A DNA stretch of 64,000 bases from Rubricoccus marinus (GCF_002257665.1 NZ_MQWB01000001.1:2567127-2631126), one strand, 5' to 3'; shown: positions 1-9,999, counted from the first letter of the stretch. The notes: generated by a model from the sequence alone, not told the origin. A program made the numbers and translations.

Positions 1-2
1 TC

Positions 3-494
3 GTGACCCGCGCCGAAGCGTGGCTGGACGCGCCCCGCACGCTCGCCATCGCGACGCTGCCCGTGTGGCTGTTTGTCCTCCCGTGGCCTCTGGCGCTTGT
101 CGCGACGCTCCTCACCTACGTGCTGTGGGCGCTCGCCGCGCCGGCCCTCGCGAGCCGGTTGGCCGTCCGCCTCGTGCAGGCGCTGGCGCACCCGATGGTG
201 CAGGCCGCAATCTTGCTCGTCGCGCTGTCCCTCCTGGCCCGGACGGGCCGGTACGACGCCGTCTGGGCGGGCCTCGGCGCGTTCGTCGTGCTCCGGCTCG
301 GGCTTCTGGCGCGCGTTCTGGACCCGCTCCTGGCGCGGGCGAACGCTCGGCTGTACCCACTTCCTGTGCCCGATCAGGTGTTGCGCGCCTTTCTCGTGCG
401 CGGCGCGCTCAAGCACGGCATCGCGCTTCCCAGCCTCGGCGAGATCGACGCGAGCGTGCGCGAAACGTGGAAGCGGATTCAGCGCAAGCGATAG
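3..494 (+). CDS. hypothetical membrane protein, possibly 5'-truncated
   Basis: The frame opens at a GTG two bases from the window edge, so the true start may lie upstream. The 163 residues readable here hold three or four hydrophobic stretches (about residues 13-50, 60-78 and 85-105) rich in Leu, Ala and Val. A basic, non-hydrophobic C-terminus of about 50 residues ends in RKR. This suggests a small integral membrane protein with a cytoplasmic tail. I recognise no family motif and assign no function. Confidence 0.55.
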   Translation: MTRAEAWLDAPRTLAIATLPVWLFVLPWPLALVATLLTYVLWALAAPALASRLAVRLVQALAHPMVQAAILLVALSLLARTGRYDAVWAGLGAFVVLRLGLLARVLDPLLARANARLYPLPVPDQVLRAFLVRGALKHGIALPSLGEIDASVRETWKRIQRKR

Positions 495-562
495 CGCACA
501 AAAAGCCCCCGCGCAGGGCCGCACCAGCGCCCGCCTCCGCCTTGACGCGGCGCCAGAGGCGC

Positions 563-570
563 TACCTTTC
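563..570 (+). promoter_or_regulatory. putative -7 promoter element TACCTTTC
   Basis: TACCTTTC lies 20 bases before the ATG at 591. It is one base from the Bacteroidota -7 consensus TAnnTTTG. The same string family recurs at similar distances before several other genes in this window. Confidence 0.4.
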
Positions 571-590
571 TGCCCCCCTCCCCTGGTTTC

Positions 591-941
591 ATGGTTCGTA
601 GCACGTTTACCCCGCCCTGCGGCTTCGACATCACGACAACGACCGTCGAGAGCGGGCGCGGCCTCGCCGCCATTGCGTACTGGGGCTACCGCGCCGTGGT
701 CCACCCAGACGGCTCGTTCTTCCTCCACGAGACGTACTACGACGAGCGCGAGGGCATCCTCGGCATCGCGCGCGAAAAGGCTCGCCCCTGCGGCGACCAC
801 ATCGGCGACGTGCGCGACGTGCTCTCCCAGATGGCCGAAGGCCTCGGAGAGCCCCCGCTCCGCTACACCGATTACGACCGCGGCGTGCCCGAGTCGGCCT
901 CTGGCGACGGTGCCGGCGGCTCCGCTCCCGGCATCGCGTAG
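591..941 (+). CDS. conserved hypothetical protein, 116 aa
   Basis: The ATG follows a TACCTTTC promoter-like element by 20 bases. The protein is soluble, with no signal peptide or membrane segment. Its N-terminal half is rich in aromatic residues and beta-prone, including an AIAYWGYRAVV stretch and a HETYYDEREG stretch, and is followed by an acidic helical part. It ends with a low-complexity Gly/Ala/Ser tail containing SASGDG, which is encoded by a copy of the GCCTCTGGCG motif. I do not recognise the family. A 20-bp perfect inverted repeat (950-969) just after the stop could be a hairpin terminator. Confidence 0.6.
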   Translation: MVRSTFTPPCGFDITTTTVESGRGLAAIAYWGYRAVVHPDGSFFLHETYYDEREGILGIAREKARPCGDHIGDVRDVLSQMAEGLGEPPLRYTDYDRGVPESASGDGAGGSAPGIA

Positions 942-1077
942 TCACGCGGCCGCCGTCGCGCGACGGCGGCGATCTCTGCGGCGATCCTGGAGGCACCCGT
1001 GGCTTTCGTCGCGAGCCGCCAGAGGCCCTGAGCCCCGGCCGCGAGCACCCGCGGCCCGGAGCCCTCCCGCCGGCTGT

Positions 1078-1086
1078 TATCTTGCG
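1078..1086 (+). promoter_or_regulatory. putative -7 promoter element TATCTTGCG
   Basis: TATCTTGCG lies 36 bases before the ATG of the PfkB-family kinase gene. The identical string occurs on the minus strand at 10000-10008, 20 bases before another gene. Confidence 0.45.
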
Positions 1087-1122
1087 CTCCACCATCGCCA
1101 CGGCGCCGCCCGTGGCCGCTCC

Positions 1123-2094
1123 ATGTCTCAGATTCCGCCCCCGGCGAGTGTGCTCGTCGTCGGCACGGTCGCGTTCGACACCATCGAGACCCCCTTCGGG
1201 CGCGCCGAGCGCGTGCTGGGCGGCTCGGCCACCTACGCCACCCTCGCGGCGAGGCTTCTGGCGGACCCCGTCCGCCTCTGCGCCGTCGTCGGTGGGGACT
1301 TCCCCGAAGCCCACGTTGACGCGCTGAAATCGCGCGGCGTCGATACGGAGGGCCTCGCGCGGGACCCCGACGGCGAGACGTTCTTCTGGGCCGGCCGCTA
1401 CCACCACGACCTCAACCACCGCGACACGCTCGCGACGCACCTCAACGTGCTCGCGACGTTCGAGCCCGAGATCCCGGAGAGCTACCGCGACACGCGCGTG
1501 CTCTGCCTCGGCAACCTCGACCCCACGGTCCAGGCCACGGTCCTCGACCAGGTCACCGGCCCCGATGGCAGCGGTCCCTCGCTCGTCATCATGGACACGA
1601 TGAACTACTGGATCGAGAGCGCGCCAGAGGCCCTGCGGTCCACGCTCGCCCGCGTCGACGTGCTCGTCATCAACGACGCCGAGGCCCGCGAACTCGGGGA
1701 CACGTCCAACCTGGTCCGCGCAGCGCGGATCATCCGCGAGATGGGCCCCCAGACGCTCGTGATCAAAAAGGGCGAGCACGGCGCGCTGCTCTTCACCGGC
1801 GACCTGGACGCGCCGACGCTGTTCTCCGCCCCCGCTTACCCGCTCGAAGAGGTCACCGACCCGACGGGCGCGGGCGACGTGTTTATGGGCGGCTTTGCCG
1901 GCCACCTCGCGCGCTGCGGCGAGATCTCAGACGAAGCCTTCCGCGAGGCCATCGTCACGGGCAGCGCGATGGCGTCGCACTGCGTCGGCGCGTTCGGCCC
2001 CGAGAACATGCTTTCGCTGACCCTGGACGACGTGAACGCGCGCGTCCAGGAGTTCCGCGACCTCTCCGCCATTCCGATGCGGCTGAGCGCCTAG
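1123..2094 (+). CDS. PfkB-family carbohydrate/nucleoside kinase
   Basis: This 323-residue ribokinase-superfamily protein should phosphorylate a sugar or nucleoside hydroxyl with ATP in the cytoplasm. The N-terminus has the family's VGTVAFDTIETPFG strand and a GGSATYATLAARL substrate-binding loop. Near residue 246 lies the PfkB signature DPTGAGDVFMGG, with the catalytic Asp of the GAGD anion hole. The ATG at 1123 is chosen because the protein begins there exactly at the first beta strand; the frame stays open far upstream but without family similarity. The substrate is not deducible. The gene stands alone between a hypothetical and a DUF2911 gene. Confidence 0.85.
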   Translation: MSQIPPPASVLVVGTVAFDTIETPFGRAERVLGGSATYATLAARLLADPVRLCAVVGGDFPEAHVDALKSRGVDTEGLARDPDGETFFWAGRYHHDLNHRDTLATHLNVLATFEPEIPESYRDTRVLCLGNLDPTVQATVLDQVTGPDGSGPSLVIMDTMNYWIESAPEALRSTLARVDVLVINDAEARELGDTSNLVRAARIIREMGPQTLVIKKGEHGALLFTGDLDAPTLFSAPAYPLEEVTDPTGAGDVFMGGFAGHLARCGEISDEAFREAIVTGSAMASHCVGAFGPENMLSLTLDDVNARVQEFRDLSAIPMRLSA

Positions 2095-2195
2095 CGCCTC
2101 TGGCGCTCCGCACTAGGGCTCCGCACACGGCCGTTTATCGCCCGCCGGCGCCACCTCGGGCGCCGACCTTAGCCCGCCAGAGGCCTCTCGCCCTT

Positions 2196-2804
2196 ATGAA
2201 GCACGCCCTCGCCTGCCTCGCCGCGCTCCTGCTCGCAGGCGCCGCCGCCGCTCAACACACCCACACCGCGCCAGCGGACGCCTCTGGCGACCCCCACGCC
2301 GTCGTGGAAGCGTTTGTCGTGACCGGCCTGCGCGTGGACACGCAGGCGCCGCCGCCCGGCAGCGGCGTGGGTCGGGCCGGCCTCCGCTTTACCGATGGCG
2401 GCTACGTCTCCGTCGTGCACGGCAAGCCGTACGCCAGAGGCCGCGAGGTCTGGGGCGGGCTCGTCGGTTTCGGGAGCGCGTGGGTGGCGGGCGCGCACCG
2501 CGCGACGGAGCTGTTCACGACGGTCCCGCTGATGGTGGGGAGCACGCGGCTGGAGCCGGGCGCCTACTCCCTTTTCGTCACGCCGCACCACAACGCGTGG
2601 ACGCTCCACGTCAACCGCGCCCTCGGGATGCACCTCGCGGACGAGTACGACGCAGCGCTGGACATCGCGCGAGTGGACGCCACGCCGACCGTTCTCCTCG
2701 CGCCCGTCGATGGGCTCACGTGGTCCTTCCTGGAGGACGGGTCGGCGCTGACGCTGGCCTGGGACCGGCAGAGCACGGACTTCCCGATCTCTCGCGCGCA
2801 CTAG
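2196..2804 (+). CDS. secreted DUF2911-type protein
   Basis: The 202-residue protein starts with a signal peptide (MKHALACLAALLLAGAAAAQ), so it is exported. The mature part shows the DUF2911 pattern: a KPYARGREVWGGLV segment, a TTVPLMVGSTRLEPGAYSLF segment and a C-terminal beta region. In Bacteroidota relatives such proteins are periplasmic beta-sandwich proteins of unknown function. The stop codon's last base is the first base of a perfect 18-bp palindrome. One internal half-motif encodes an ASGD stretch right after the signal peptide and another encodes ARG at about residue 80. Confidence 0.8.
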   Translation: MKHALACLAALLLAGAAAAQHTHTAPADASGDPHAVVEAFVVTGLRVDTQAPPPGSGVGRAGLRFTDGGYVSVVHGKPYARGREVWGGLVGFGSAWVAGAHRATELFTTVPLMVGSTRLEPGAYSLFVTPHHNAWTLHVNRALGMHLADEYDAALDIARVDATPTVLLAPVDGLTWSFLEDGSALTLAWDRQSTDFPISRAH

Positions 2805-2821
2805 CCTCTGGCGCCAGAGGC
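2804..2821. repeat. 18-bp palindrome GCCTCTGGCGCCAGAGGC, gene-end copy
   Basis: A perfect copy that overlaps the G of the TAG stop of the DUF2911 gene. It sits between that gene and the convergent hydroxylase-like gene. Confidence 0.9.
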
Positions 2822-2857
2822 GCTACGCAGTTGGAGACGTAGGCGCACGTTGGAGCG

Positions 2858-3481
2858 TCAGCTGGCTTTGAAAAGCCGCGAGAGCCGCTGCGCCCAACCC
2901 GTCTGCTCGGGAGGCGGCTGCGGCGCCTCGAGTTGGGCCTGTAGCCACGGGTTCATCTCCGCGTCGATCACGAGGTGCACCCGGTCCTCGGCGCCCGTGT
3001 TCTCGACCGCGTGCGGGTCGCTCAGCCGGAGATACCAGCATTCCCCCTCCTTCATGACGACTCGGGAGCCGTTCAGTACAAAGCGGACGCCGTCGTTGGT
3101 CGTGACCGGGATGTGGAGCCGCGCGGTGCCCTCTTCGGCGGAAAGCTCGTGGTCCGTGTGCTCTTTGATGCGCGAGCCCGACGCCAGCTTCATGAGCCGG
3201 ACCGCGTAGAGCCGACACTTGAACGCCTGGAGGGCCTCTTGGAAATGCGGGGCGTCCTTCAGAAACGGCGTGTCCTCGAACTCGGAGCACGTTGGGTCCG
3301 AATAGATCATCATCACGGGATGCGTTGCCCCGGCCGGGCCTCGGAGGGGGATGACACTCCAGTCCCCGTCGTAGTTCTGCGTCACGAAGTGATCGATCCA
3401 TCCTGCCGACTCCAGCCGCTTCAGGTCGTCTTGAAGCGCGGCGGAGTCAAACGTGAGGTCTAGCCGGATGCGGTCTCGCAT
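2858..3481 (-). CDS. aspartyl/asparaginyl beta-hydroxylase-like oxygenase
   Basis: The 207-residue protein fits the Asp/Asn beta-hydroxylase family (PF05118), non-haem Fe(II)/2-oxoglutarate oxygenases. The visible hallmarks are an IKEHTDHE segment, with a His and Asp able to bind iron, then RLHIPV, and then a distal His in SDPHAVENTGAEDRVHLVID with an Arg that would hold 2-oxoglutarate. The start at 3481 is the first Met in front of a family-like RIRLDLTFD beginning; the longer open frame upstream is antisense to malQ. The substrate is unknown. It converges with the DUF2911 gene. Confidence 0.8.
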   Translation of the reverse strand: MRDRIRLDLTFDSAALQDDLKRLESAGWIDHFVTQNYDGDWSVIPLRGPAGATHPVMMIYSDPTCSEFEDTPFLKDAPHFQEALQAFKCRLYAVRLMKLASGSRIKEHTDHELSAEEGTARLHIPVTTNDGVRFVLNGSRVVMKEGECWYLRLSDPHAVENTGAEDRVHLVIDAEMNPWLQAQLEAPQPPPEQTGWAQRLSRLFKAS

Positions 3482-3567
3482 AGGTCTGGGATAGGAGGAC
3501 AGTAGCCGAAACGCGGCCACGGCGGGGAATCTAGACCTCCACGTGTTCCCGGCGGCGCTGCCGCCCT

Positions 3568-3593
3568 CGCCAGAGGCCTCTGGCGCCAGAGGC
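3568..3593. repeat. triple-arm copy of the GCCTCTGGCG motif
   Basis: Three alternating arms (CGCCAGAGGC, CCTCTGGCG, CCAGAGGC) overlap, so both possible palindromes are present. It lies in the divergent gap between the hydroxylase-like gene and malQ. Confidence 0.9.
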
Positions 3594-3661
3594 TCCGCAC
3601 ATCCTTCCCCCCCGTCACCGGCCGCTGCGTGATAGACTACGCGCCCCCATCGCCCGCCTCC

Positions 3662-5185
3662 ATGACCCGTCGCCAGAGCGGCCTCCTGCTTCACGTCACG
3701 TCCCTGCCGAGCCCGTTCGGCATCGGCGACCTCGGGCCCGGCGCCCACGCCTTCGTGGACTACCTCGCGCGCGCGGGCCAGACCCTGTGGCAGGTGCTCC
3801 CCCTCGTGCCGCCCGGCTACGGGCACTCGCCGTACGCGAGCCCGTCCACCTTCGCGGCCGACGAGTTGCTCGTCAGCCCCGAGCGGCTGATCGAGGACGG
3901 ACTGCTGTCCTCTGGCGACCTCGCAGGCGCGCCGGACTTCCCGGCCGAGCGCGTGGCCTTTGGTGCCGTCGAGACGTACAAGCGCGCGCTCCTGGACCTC
4001 GCCTACGCCCGCTGGCGCGATGGCGACGCGGCGCACCTCTCCGAGGACTACATCCGCTTCTGCAACGAGCACGTGGACTGGCTGGACCGCTACGCGCTGT
4101 TCGCCGCGCTCAAGGTTGCCCACGGAGGCGTCGAGTGGATCGAGTGGCCTGCGCCTCTGGCGCGACGGGAGGAGAGCGCCCTTATCGAGGCCGCGCACGA
4201 GCACGCCGGCGCGATGGACCGGGTCCGCTTCGGGCAGTTCATGTTCTGGCGGCAGTGGGAGGCGCTTCACGATTACGCCCGCACTCGTGGCGTCCGCATC
4301 CTCGGCGACCTCCCCATCTACGTCGCCTTTGACAGCGCGGACGTGTGGGCACACCAGGGGATGTTCCGGCTCGACGCCAGCGGCCGCCCTACGCACGTCG
4401 CCGGTGTGCCGCCGGACTACTTCAGCGAGACCGGCCAGCGCTGGGGCAACCCGCTCTACCGCTGGGACGACATGGAGGCCGATGGCTTCTCGTGGTGGCG
4501 CCGCCGGTTTGCCCACACCGCTTCGCTCGTGGACCTCGTGCGCCTGGACCACTTCCGCGGCCTGGAAGCCTACTGGAGCGTCCCAGCCAGCGAGCCCACT
4601 GCCATAACGGGCGAGTGGGAAAAGGCCCCTGGCGAGGCGCTGATCCGCGCTCTGGAAGCCGAGTCCGGCTCGCCGCTTCCGATGGTCGCCGAGGATCTCG
4701 GCATCATCACGCCAGAGGTCACCGCGCTCATGGACCGCTTCTCGCTCGCGGGCATGGCCGTTCTGCAGTTCGCCTTCGGTAGCGGTGCCGCCAACTCCTT
4801 TCTGCCGCACACCTACCGCCCGCGTCTGGCTGCGTACACCGGCACGCACGACAACAACACGTTCCAGGGCTGGTGGAACGAGGAAGCCACGCCGGAGGAG
4901 CGCGAGCACGCCCGCGCCTACCTCCACCTCGACCACTGCACCGATTCGCCCGCCCGCGCGGCTGTCCGGGCCGTGATGGGTTCCGTCGCCGGGACCGTTG
5001 TCACGCCCATGCAGGACGTGCTTGGGCTCGGCGCAGAGACGCGCATGAACACGCCCGGAACCGTCAGCGACGAGAACTGGGCGTGGCGCGTCCGCGAGGA
5101 TCAGTTCACCGACGAGTCCGCCGCGTGGCTCCGCAGCCTGACCGAGTTGTACAACCGCGGGCCTCTGGCGCCAGAGGCCCGGTAG
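3662..5185 (+). CDS. malQ: 4-alpha-glucanotransferase (amylomaltase)
   Basis: The 507-residue GH77 enzyme transfers maltooligosaccharide segments between alpha-1,4-glucans. The sequence opens with the family's RQSGLLLHVTSLPSPFGIGDLG. It contains the nucleophile region VRLDHFRGLEAYW, the acid/base region VAEDLGIITPEV and the third acidic residue in THDNNTFQGWW. Length is normal. The ATG at 3662 is chosen over an upstream in-frame ATG because the family N-terminus begins here. It lies beside convergent glgX and, further on, glgB, so it probably serves glycogen breakdown. Its last residues (PLAPEAR) are encoded by an 18-bp palindrome. Confidence 0.95.
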   Translation: MTRRQSGLLLHVTSLPSPFGIGDLGPGAHAFVDYLARAGQTLWQVLPLVPPGYGHSPYASPSTFAADELLVSPERLIEDGLLSSGDLAGAPDFPAERVAFGAVETYKRALLDLAYARWRDGDAAHLSEDYIRFCNEHVDWLDRYALFAALKVAHGGVEWIEWPAPLARREESALIEAAHEHAGAMDRVRFGQFMFWRQWEALHDYARTRGVRILGDLPIYVAFDSADVWAHQGMFRLDASGRPTHVAGVPPDYFSETGQRWGNPLYRWDDMEADGFSWWRRRFAHTASLVDLVRLDHFRGLEAYWSVPASEPTAITGEWEKAPGEALIRALEAESGSPLPMVAEDLGIITPEVTALMDRFSLAGMAVLQFAFGSGAANSFLPHTYRPRLAAYTGTHDNNTFQGWWNEEATPEEREHARAYLHLDHCTDSPARAAVRAVMGSVAGTVVTPMQDVLGLGAETRMNTPGTVSDENWAWRVREDQFTDESAAWLRSLTELYNRGPLAPEAR

Positions 5186-5208
5186 ACGCTGCCTCTGGCG
5201 CCAGAGGC
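5161..5208. repeat. two 18-bp palindromes at the malQ/glgX convergent end
   Basis: Perfect copies lie at 5161-5178 (inside the last codons of malQ) and 5191-5208 (in the spacer before the glgX stop). Two such hairpins within 50 bases at a convergent junction would suit a bidirectional 3'-end element. Confidence 0.9.
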
Positions 5209-5222
5209 GATCTCGCTTTGGC

Positions 5223-7358
5223 TTAGCTCGGCTCTCCCTCCGGCCACGGCACGGCCGCGAGGACCACGAGCGACTTGGACGGCAGCGTCACGGTCGCGCC
5301 GTCCTCGTAGCGCGGCTCCACGCCGAGATCGAACGGCGCCTCGGCGCGCCACGCCAGAGGCGTCCCGGCTTCGCGCACGGGCAGCACGAGGTCGTGGTCG
5401 TGGTCGCCCTTGTTGAACAGCAGCAGCAGCGTGTCGTCCATGCGCGGCCAGCCTCTGGCGTCCGTGCCGGGGATGCGGTCGCCGCGGAGCAAGAGCCCGA
5501 ACGTGGTGAGACCGGAGCCTTCCCAGTCCGGCCCCTCCATGAGGCGGCCATCTGGGTGCCACCACGCGGCGTCGCGCACGCCGGCCTCGTCGGCGTAGCC
5601 GGTGAGGAATGAGCGACGGCGCACGTTGGGGTGCGCGCGCCGGAACGCGATGGCCTCGCGCACGAAGTCCAAGAACTCCTCGTCCTCCGCGTCCAAGTCC
5701 CAGTCGTACCACGTGGTCGGGTTGTCCTGGTTGTAGGCGTTGTTGTTGCCGCCCTGCGTCCGCCCGATCTCGTCGCCGCCGAGGATCATCGGCACGCCTT
5801 GCGAGAGCAGCAGCGAGCCCATGAGGGCGCGCTTGAGCCTCTGGCGGCAGGCGCGCACGTCGGGGTCGTCCGTGGGGCCCTCTACGCCGCAGTTGGTGGA
5901 GTAGTTGGGCTCGTGGCCGTCGCGGTTGTCCTCGCCGTTGGCGTGGTTGTGCTTGCGGGAGTAGGAGACCTGGTCTTGCAGCGTGAACCCATCGTGCGCC
6001 GTCACGAAGTTGATGCTCGCAAAGGGGCGGCGGCCCGAGTTGGCGTAGAGATCTGACGAGCCCGCCATGCGCGTTGCGAAGTCGGACTTCATGCCAGGAT
6101 CGCCCCGCCAGAACTGCCGCACGGTGTCGCGGTAGCGGCCGTTCCACTCCGCCCACTGCCACGGAAAGGCGCCCACCTGGTAGCCGCCGGGCCCCACGTC
6201 CCACGGCTCGGCAATAAGCTTCACCTGGCTCAGGACGGGGTCCTGCTGCACGATCTGAAAAAACGAGGCCAGCATGTTGACGTCGTACAACTCGCGGGCG
6301 AGCGCGCTCGCGAGGTCGAACCGGAAGCCGTCCACGTGCATCTCCAGCACCCAGTACCGGAGGCTGTCCATGATGAGTTGGAGCACGTACGGGTTGCCCG
6401 CGTCCAGCGTGTTTCCCGTCCCCGTGTAGTCCACGAGGTAACGCGCGTCGTCGGGCGATTCCTTGTAGTACGAGAGGTTGTCGATGCCGCGGAACGAGAG
6501 CGTCGGGCCAAAGCGGTTGCCCTCGGCGGTGTGGTTGTACACCACGTCGATGATGACCTCCAGCCCCGCTTGGTGGAGCGCGCGGACCATGATCTTGAAG
6601 TCGCGCACGGCGTCCGTCCCGGCACGCGTCGCGTACTCGGGCTCGGGCGCGAGAAAGGCGAGCGTGTTGTAGCCCCAGTAGTTGGACAGCCCGGCTTCTA
6701 CAAGCCGGCGGTCTTGCAACTTGGCGTGCACCGGGAGGAGTTGCACCGTTGTCACGCCGAGGTCCTTGAGGTAGTCGATGACCGGCTCACTCGCCATCCC
6801 GAGGTACGTCCCGCGCAACTCCTCGTCCACGCCCGGATGGAGTTGGCTCACGCCCTTGACGTGCGCCTCGTAGATGATGGTGCTCTCCCACGGGATGTCC
6901 GGCTTGCGGTCGTCGCCCCACTCGAACCGGCTCTCGATCACGGCCGCCAGAGGCGCAAACGGCGCGCTGTCGCGCTCGTCGAAGCTGAGGTCTGCGTCGG
7001 GGTGCCCGATCTGGTAGCCGAACAGCGAGTCGTCCCACGCCAGAGGCCGCCCGATGGCTTTGGCGTATGGGTCCAGCAGGATCTTGTTGGGGTTGAAGCG
7101 CAGGCCTCTGGCGGGGTCGTACGGCCCGTGCACGCGGTAGCCGTAGAGCTGCCCCGGGCGCACGTTGCGGAGGTACCCGTGGTGGTGCGGCCCCGTCCGC
7201 TCTTCCAGCGTGATCGGCATGCTGACGGCGTCCGGCTCCGGCCCGTCGAACAGCACCAGGTCCACGCGGTCCGCCCCCGGCGCGTAGAGGCTGAAGTTGA
7301 CGCCGACGCCATCCCAGGTCGCGCCGAGAGGGTAGGGTTTGCCGGGGAGGAGGTGCAT
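5223..7358 (-). CDS. glgX: glycogen debranching enzyme GlgX
   Basis: The 711-residue GH13 isoamylase-type protein hydrolyses alpha-1,6 branch points of glycogen or limit dextrins. An N-terminal CBM48-like domain (residues 1 to about 140, beginning [23 protein letters not shown]) precedes the barrel. Catalytic segments are visible as [14 protein letters not shown] (nucleophile Asp), LIAEPWDVG (Glu) and VTAHDGFTL (Asp). The start at 7358 puts the CBM48 strand close to the N-terminus as in relatives; the open frame upstream is antisense to glgB. It is divergent from glgB across 282 bases and convergent with malQ. Confidence 0.95.
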   Translation of the reverse strand: MHLLPGKPYPLGATWDGVGVNFSLYAPGADRVDLVLFDGPEPDAVSMPITLEERTGPHHHGYLRNVRPGQLYGYRVHGPYDPARGLRFNPNKILLDPYAKAIGRPLAWDDSLFGYQIGHPDADLSFDERDSAPFAPLAAVIESRFEWGDDRKPDIPWESTIIYEAHVKGVSQLHPGVDEELRGTYLGMASEPVIDYLKDLGVTTVQLLPVHAKLQDRRLVEAGLSNYWGYNTLAFLAPEPEYATRAGTDAVRDFKIMVRALHQAGLEVIIDVVYNHTAEGNRFGPTLSFRGIDNLSYYKESPDDARYLVDYTGTGNTLDAGNPYVLQLIMDSLRYWVLEMHVDGFRFDLASALARELYDVNMLASFFQIVQQDPVLSQVKLIAEPWDVGPGGYQVGAFPWQWAEWNGRYRDTVRQFWRGDPGMKSDFATRMAGSSDLYANSGRRPFASINFVTAHDGFTLQDQVSYSRKHNHANGEDNRDGHEPNYSTNCGVEGPTDDPDVRACRQRLKRALMGSLLLSQGVPMILGGDEIGRTQGGNNNAYNQDNPTTWYDWDLDAEDEEFLDFVREAIAFRRAHPNVRRRSFLTGYADEAGVRDAAWWHPDGRLMEGPDWEGSGLTTFGLLLRGDRIPGTDARGWPRMDDTLLLLFNKGDHDHDLVLPVREAGTPLAWRAEAPFDLGVEPRYEDGATVTLPSKSLVVLAAVPWPEGEPS

Positions 7359-7429
7359 CGGGCGGATCGGGGGAATGCGAAGGGCGGGCGCGAGGATACA
7401 CCGACTCGCGAGACGAAATCGCCAGAGGC

Positions 7430-7492
7430 CTCTGGCGGGAGAGGACTGGGGAACGGGGGACGCAGCCTGTCTGCGCCTCTGGCGCCAGAGGC
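7430..7492. repeat. palindromes plus decayed heptamer in the glgX-glgB divergent region
   Basis: CGCCAGAGGCCTCTGGCG lies at 7430-7447 and GCCTCTGGCGCCAGAGGC at 7475-7492. Between them GGACTGGGGAACGGGGGA looks like a worn version of the 7-bp tandem repeat seen intact at 35844. No clear promoter motif is visible on either side; TAGTCTCGCG near 7611 is a weak candidate for glgB. Confidence 0.75.
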
Positions 7493-7640
7493 TTGCCCCT
7501 AGGGTTCGTAGGCGTACCCCTACTCGCTTGGCGCGCGGATGCAGACGCCCCAGGGCGGAGCGGGTCCCGCACCTCTCCCGCGCCAGAGGCACCGCGCGCG
7601 CCCTCGGGCGTAGTCTCGCGCTCTCCCCTCCCCTCGCGCC

Positions 7641-9512
7641 TTGTCTTTCCCCGCCACCGACCGCCGCCGCTGGGCCGCAGGCCAGTACACCGACAGCTAC
7701 CGCCGCATGGGCGCCCACCCCAACGGCGGCGGGACGTGGTTCACCGTCTGGGCGCCGCGCGCGGCGAGCGTGAGCGTCGTCGGGGACTTCAACGGGTGGG
7801 ACGCCGAGCGTCACCCGATGGCGCCCATCGGCGAGGGCCTCTGGCGGACGTACGTGCGCAACGTGCGACCAGGCGCGCGCTACAAGTACAGCATCGGGCG
7901 GTGGGGGATGCGGTGGGAGAAAACGGACCCGTACGCGTTCGCGATGGAGCCCCCCGCTCCCGGGGGCAGCGCCAGCGAAGGCCTGGCCGCCATCGTGACC
8001 GACCTCCACGTGCACGAGTGGGAGGACGAAAGCTGGATGGCCTCGCGCCAGGGGCCGGAAACGCTGAAGCAGCCTCTGGCGATCTACGAGGTCCACCTCG
8101 GTTCCTGGCAACGCCCGGGGGGACGGCCGATGAACTACCGCGACATGGCGGATCCTCTGGCGGACCACGTGCTCGCGCTCGGGTTCACGCACGTCGAGCT
8201 GCTGCCCGTGATGGAGCACCCGTACTACGGCTCGTGGGGCTACCAAGTGATCGGCTTTTTCGCGCCCACCTTCCGGTACGGCTCGCCAGAGGACTTCAAA
8301 GCGTTCGTGGACCGGATGCACCAGCGCGGCGTCGGCGTGCTGCTGGACTGGGTGCCGGCGCACTTCGCGCCCGACGCCCAGGGCCTCGTGGACTTCGACG
8401 GCGAGCCCCTTTTTGAGTACACCGATCCGCTCATGCGGACGCACCCCGACTGGGGCACCTACGTCTTCGACTACGGCCGGCCCGAGGTCCAGAACTACCT
8501 CATCTCGTCGGCGCGGTTCTGGCTGGAGGAGTACCACATCGACGGCATCCGCGTGGACGCGGTGGCGAGCATGCTCTACCGCGACTACTCCCGCGATGAA
8601 TGGAGCCCGAACGTCCACGGCGGTAACCACAACCTGGAGGCCATCACGCTTCTCCAGCGGTTCAACTCCGAGGTCTACGCGGCCCACCCGACCGCGCTCA
8701 CGTTCGCAGAGGAGTCCACGGCGTTCCCCGGCGTGACGCAGCCGACCGACGCGGGCGGCCTCGGCTTTCTCTACAAGTGGAACATGGGCTGGATGCACGA
8801 CACGCTCCAGTACTTCCACAAGGAGCCCATCCACCGCACGCACCACCACGACGATCTCACCTTCCCGCTCGTCTACGCCTTTACCGAGCAGTTCACGCTC
8901 CCCCTCTCGCACGACGAAGTGGTCCACGGGAAAGGCTCACTGTGGGGCAAGATGCCGGGCGACGACTGGCAGAAAGCCGCCAATCTCCGGTTGCTCTACG
9001 CCCACATGATCGGCAGCCCGGGCAAGAAGCTGCTGTTCATGGGCCAGGAGTTCGGCCAGGTCAGCGAGTGGACGCACGACTACGGCTTGGACTGGGGGCT
9101 CGCGCGCGAGCCGCTCCACGCGGGGTTGGAACACTGGGTGGCGGCCGTTTTCGGCCTCTACCAGAACCACCCCGCGCTCTGGGACGACGCCTCTGGCGGC
9201 TTCGAGTGGATCGACTACGGCGACAAGGCGCACAGCGTCGCGAGCTACCTCCGCCACGCTGGGGGCCGGACGCTTCTCTTCGTGCTCAACGCCACGCCCG
9301 TCGTGCGCGAGGGCTACCGCGTTGGGGCGCCAGAGGCCGGCCAGTGGCGCGTCGTGCTCAACTCGGACGACGCCGAGTACGGCGGCTCCGGCGTAGGCCC
9401 GGCGGGCACGCTGAAGGCAACACGCGGAGGTCCGCACGGCCGGCCCGCCGGGCTGGACCTCACGCTGCCGCCCCTGGCGGCGCTGGTCCTGGAACGCGTC
9501 GGCGACGGATAA
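7641..9512 (+). CDS. glgB: 1,4-alpha-glucan branching enzyme GlgB
   Basis: The 623-residue GH13 branching enzyme creates alpha-1,6 branches in glycogen. The CBM48 domain starts near residue 24 ([17 protein letters not shown]). The barrel shows [15 protein letters not shown], the nucleophile region [16 protein letters not shown], the acid/base FAEEST and [13 protein letters not shown]. The start is read as TTG at 7641 because an ATG 66 bases later would cut the conserved helix before MGAHP. Length matches the short bacterial form without an extra N-terminal domain. With glgX and malQ it forms a glucan-remodelling set; no glycogen synthase or ADP-glucose pyrophosphorylase lies in the window. 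Confidence 0.95.
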   Translation: MSFPATDRRRWAAGQYTDSYRRMGAHPNGGGTWFTVWAPRAASVSVVGDFNGWDAERHPMAPIGEGLWRTYVRNVRPGARYKYSIGRWGMRWEKTDPYAFAMEPPAPGGSASEGLAAIVTDLHVHEWEDESWMASRQGPETLKQPLAIYEVHLGSWQRPGGRPMNYRDMADPLADHVLALGFTHVELLPVMEHPYYGSWGYQVIGFFAPTFRYGSPEDFKAFVDRMHQRGVGVLLDWVPAHFAPDAQGLVDFDGEPLFEYTDPLMRTHPDWGTYVFDYGRPEVQNYLISSARFWLEEYHIDGIRVDAVASMLYRDYSRDEWSPNVHGGNHNLEAITLLQRFNSEVYAAHPTALTFAEESTAFPGVTQPTDAGGLGFLYKWNMGWMHDTLQYFHKEPIHRTHHHDDLTFPLVYAFTEQFTLPLSHDEVVHGKGSLWGKMPGDDWQKAANLRLLYAHMIGSPGKKLLFMGQEFGQVSEWTHDYGLDWGLAREPLHAGLEHWVAAVFGLYQNHPALWDDASGGFEWIDYGDKAHSVASYLRHAGGRTLLFVLNATPVVREGYRVGAPEAGQWRVVLNSDDAEYGGSGVGPAGTLKATRGGPHGRPAGLDLTLPPLAALVLERVGDG

Positions 9513-9516
9513 AGCA

Positions 9517-9534
9517 GCCTCTGGCGCCAGAGGC
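9517..9534. repeat. 18-bp palindrome after glgB
   Basis: A perfect copy begins 4 bases after the glgB stop and ends 10 bases before the stop of the convergent membrane-protein gene. Confidence 0.9.
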
Positions 9535-9544
9535 CGGTCGCGCG

Positions 9545-9979
9545 CTATGCGCCGACGACGCCGCGGCCGATGTACATCAGGACGAAGATGCCCAGCCAGA
9601 CCGCGTGGCCGATCCCGATGCCCATGCCGATGCGCTTGCGTCCCTTCTCCACGTCCCCGGCCACGAGCGCGTTCCAGCCGGGACGGATCACGAACAGTTG
9701 GACCAGCACCAGCACGAGGCCGAGCGTCATCGACGTGTGGTACGGCCAGAGGTTGTACTGGAGTTCAAAGCCGAGGCGCATGCCCAGCACCCAGTTGAGG
9801 ACCGCGAAGCCGTAGAACAGCACGATGGAGGCGTTCATCATCGTGATCACACGGCCGGCCTGCGGCGCGCCGCCAGAGGCCGCCGCCCGCGCGAGCGAGG
9901 GAAGCGCGAGGCCCAGGCCGAACCACGCGGCGGCAAACAGGATGTGGAGCGCGATTGCGAAGGTGTGGACGAGCGACAT
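9545..9979 (-). CDS. small integral membrane protein, 144 aa
   Basis: Four hydrophobic segments are evident (about residues 5-25, 45-62, 72-95 and 120-140), with a basic loop (DVEKGRKR) before the last. The layout, with a His in the first segment (FAIALHILFAAAWFGLG), resembles CopD/DUF2269-like membrane proteins, but I cannot place it firmly. The start at 9979 is chosen because it opens directly into the first membrane segment and lies 20 bases after a TATCTTGCG promoter-like element. Function unknown. Confidence 0.65.
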   Translation of the reverse strand: MSLVHTFAIALHILFAAAWFGLGLALPSLARAAASGGAPQAGRVITMMNASIVLFYGFAVLNWVLGMRLGFELQYNLWPYHTSMTLGLVLVLVQLFVIRPGWNALVAGDVEKGRKRIGMGIGIGHAVWLGIFVLMYIGRGVVGA

Positions 9980-9999
9980 AGCGGGAGGCAGTGGAGGTC

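Noticed and set aside
631-1905. Long minus-strand open frame of 424 codons opposite the PfkB gene
   Set aside because: Low-complexity Arg/Gly/Glu/Val-rich translation with no motifs; it is a shadow of the high-GC plus-strand gene.
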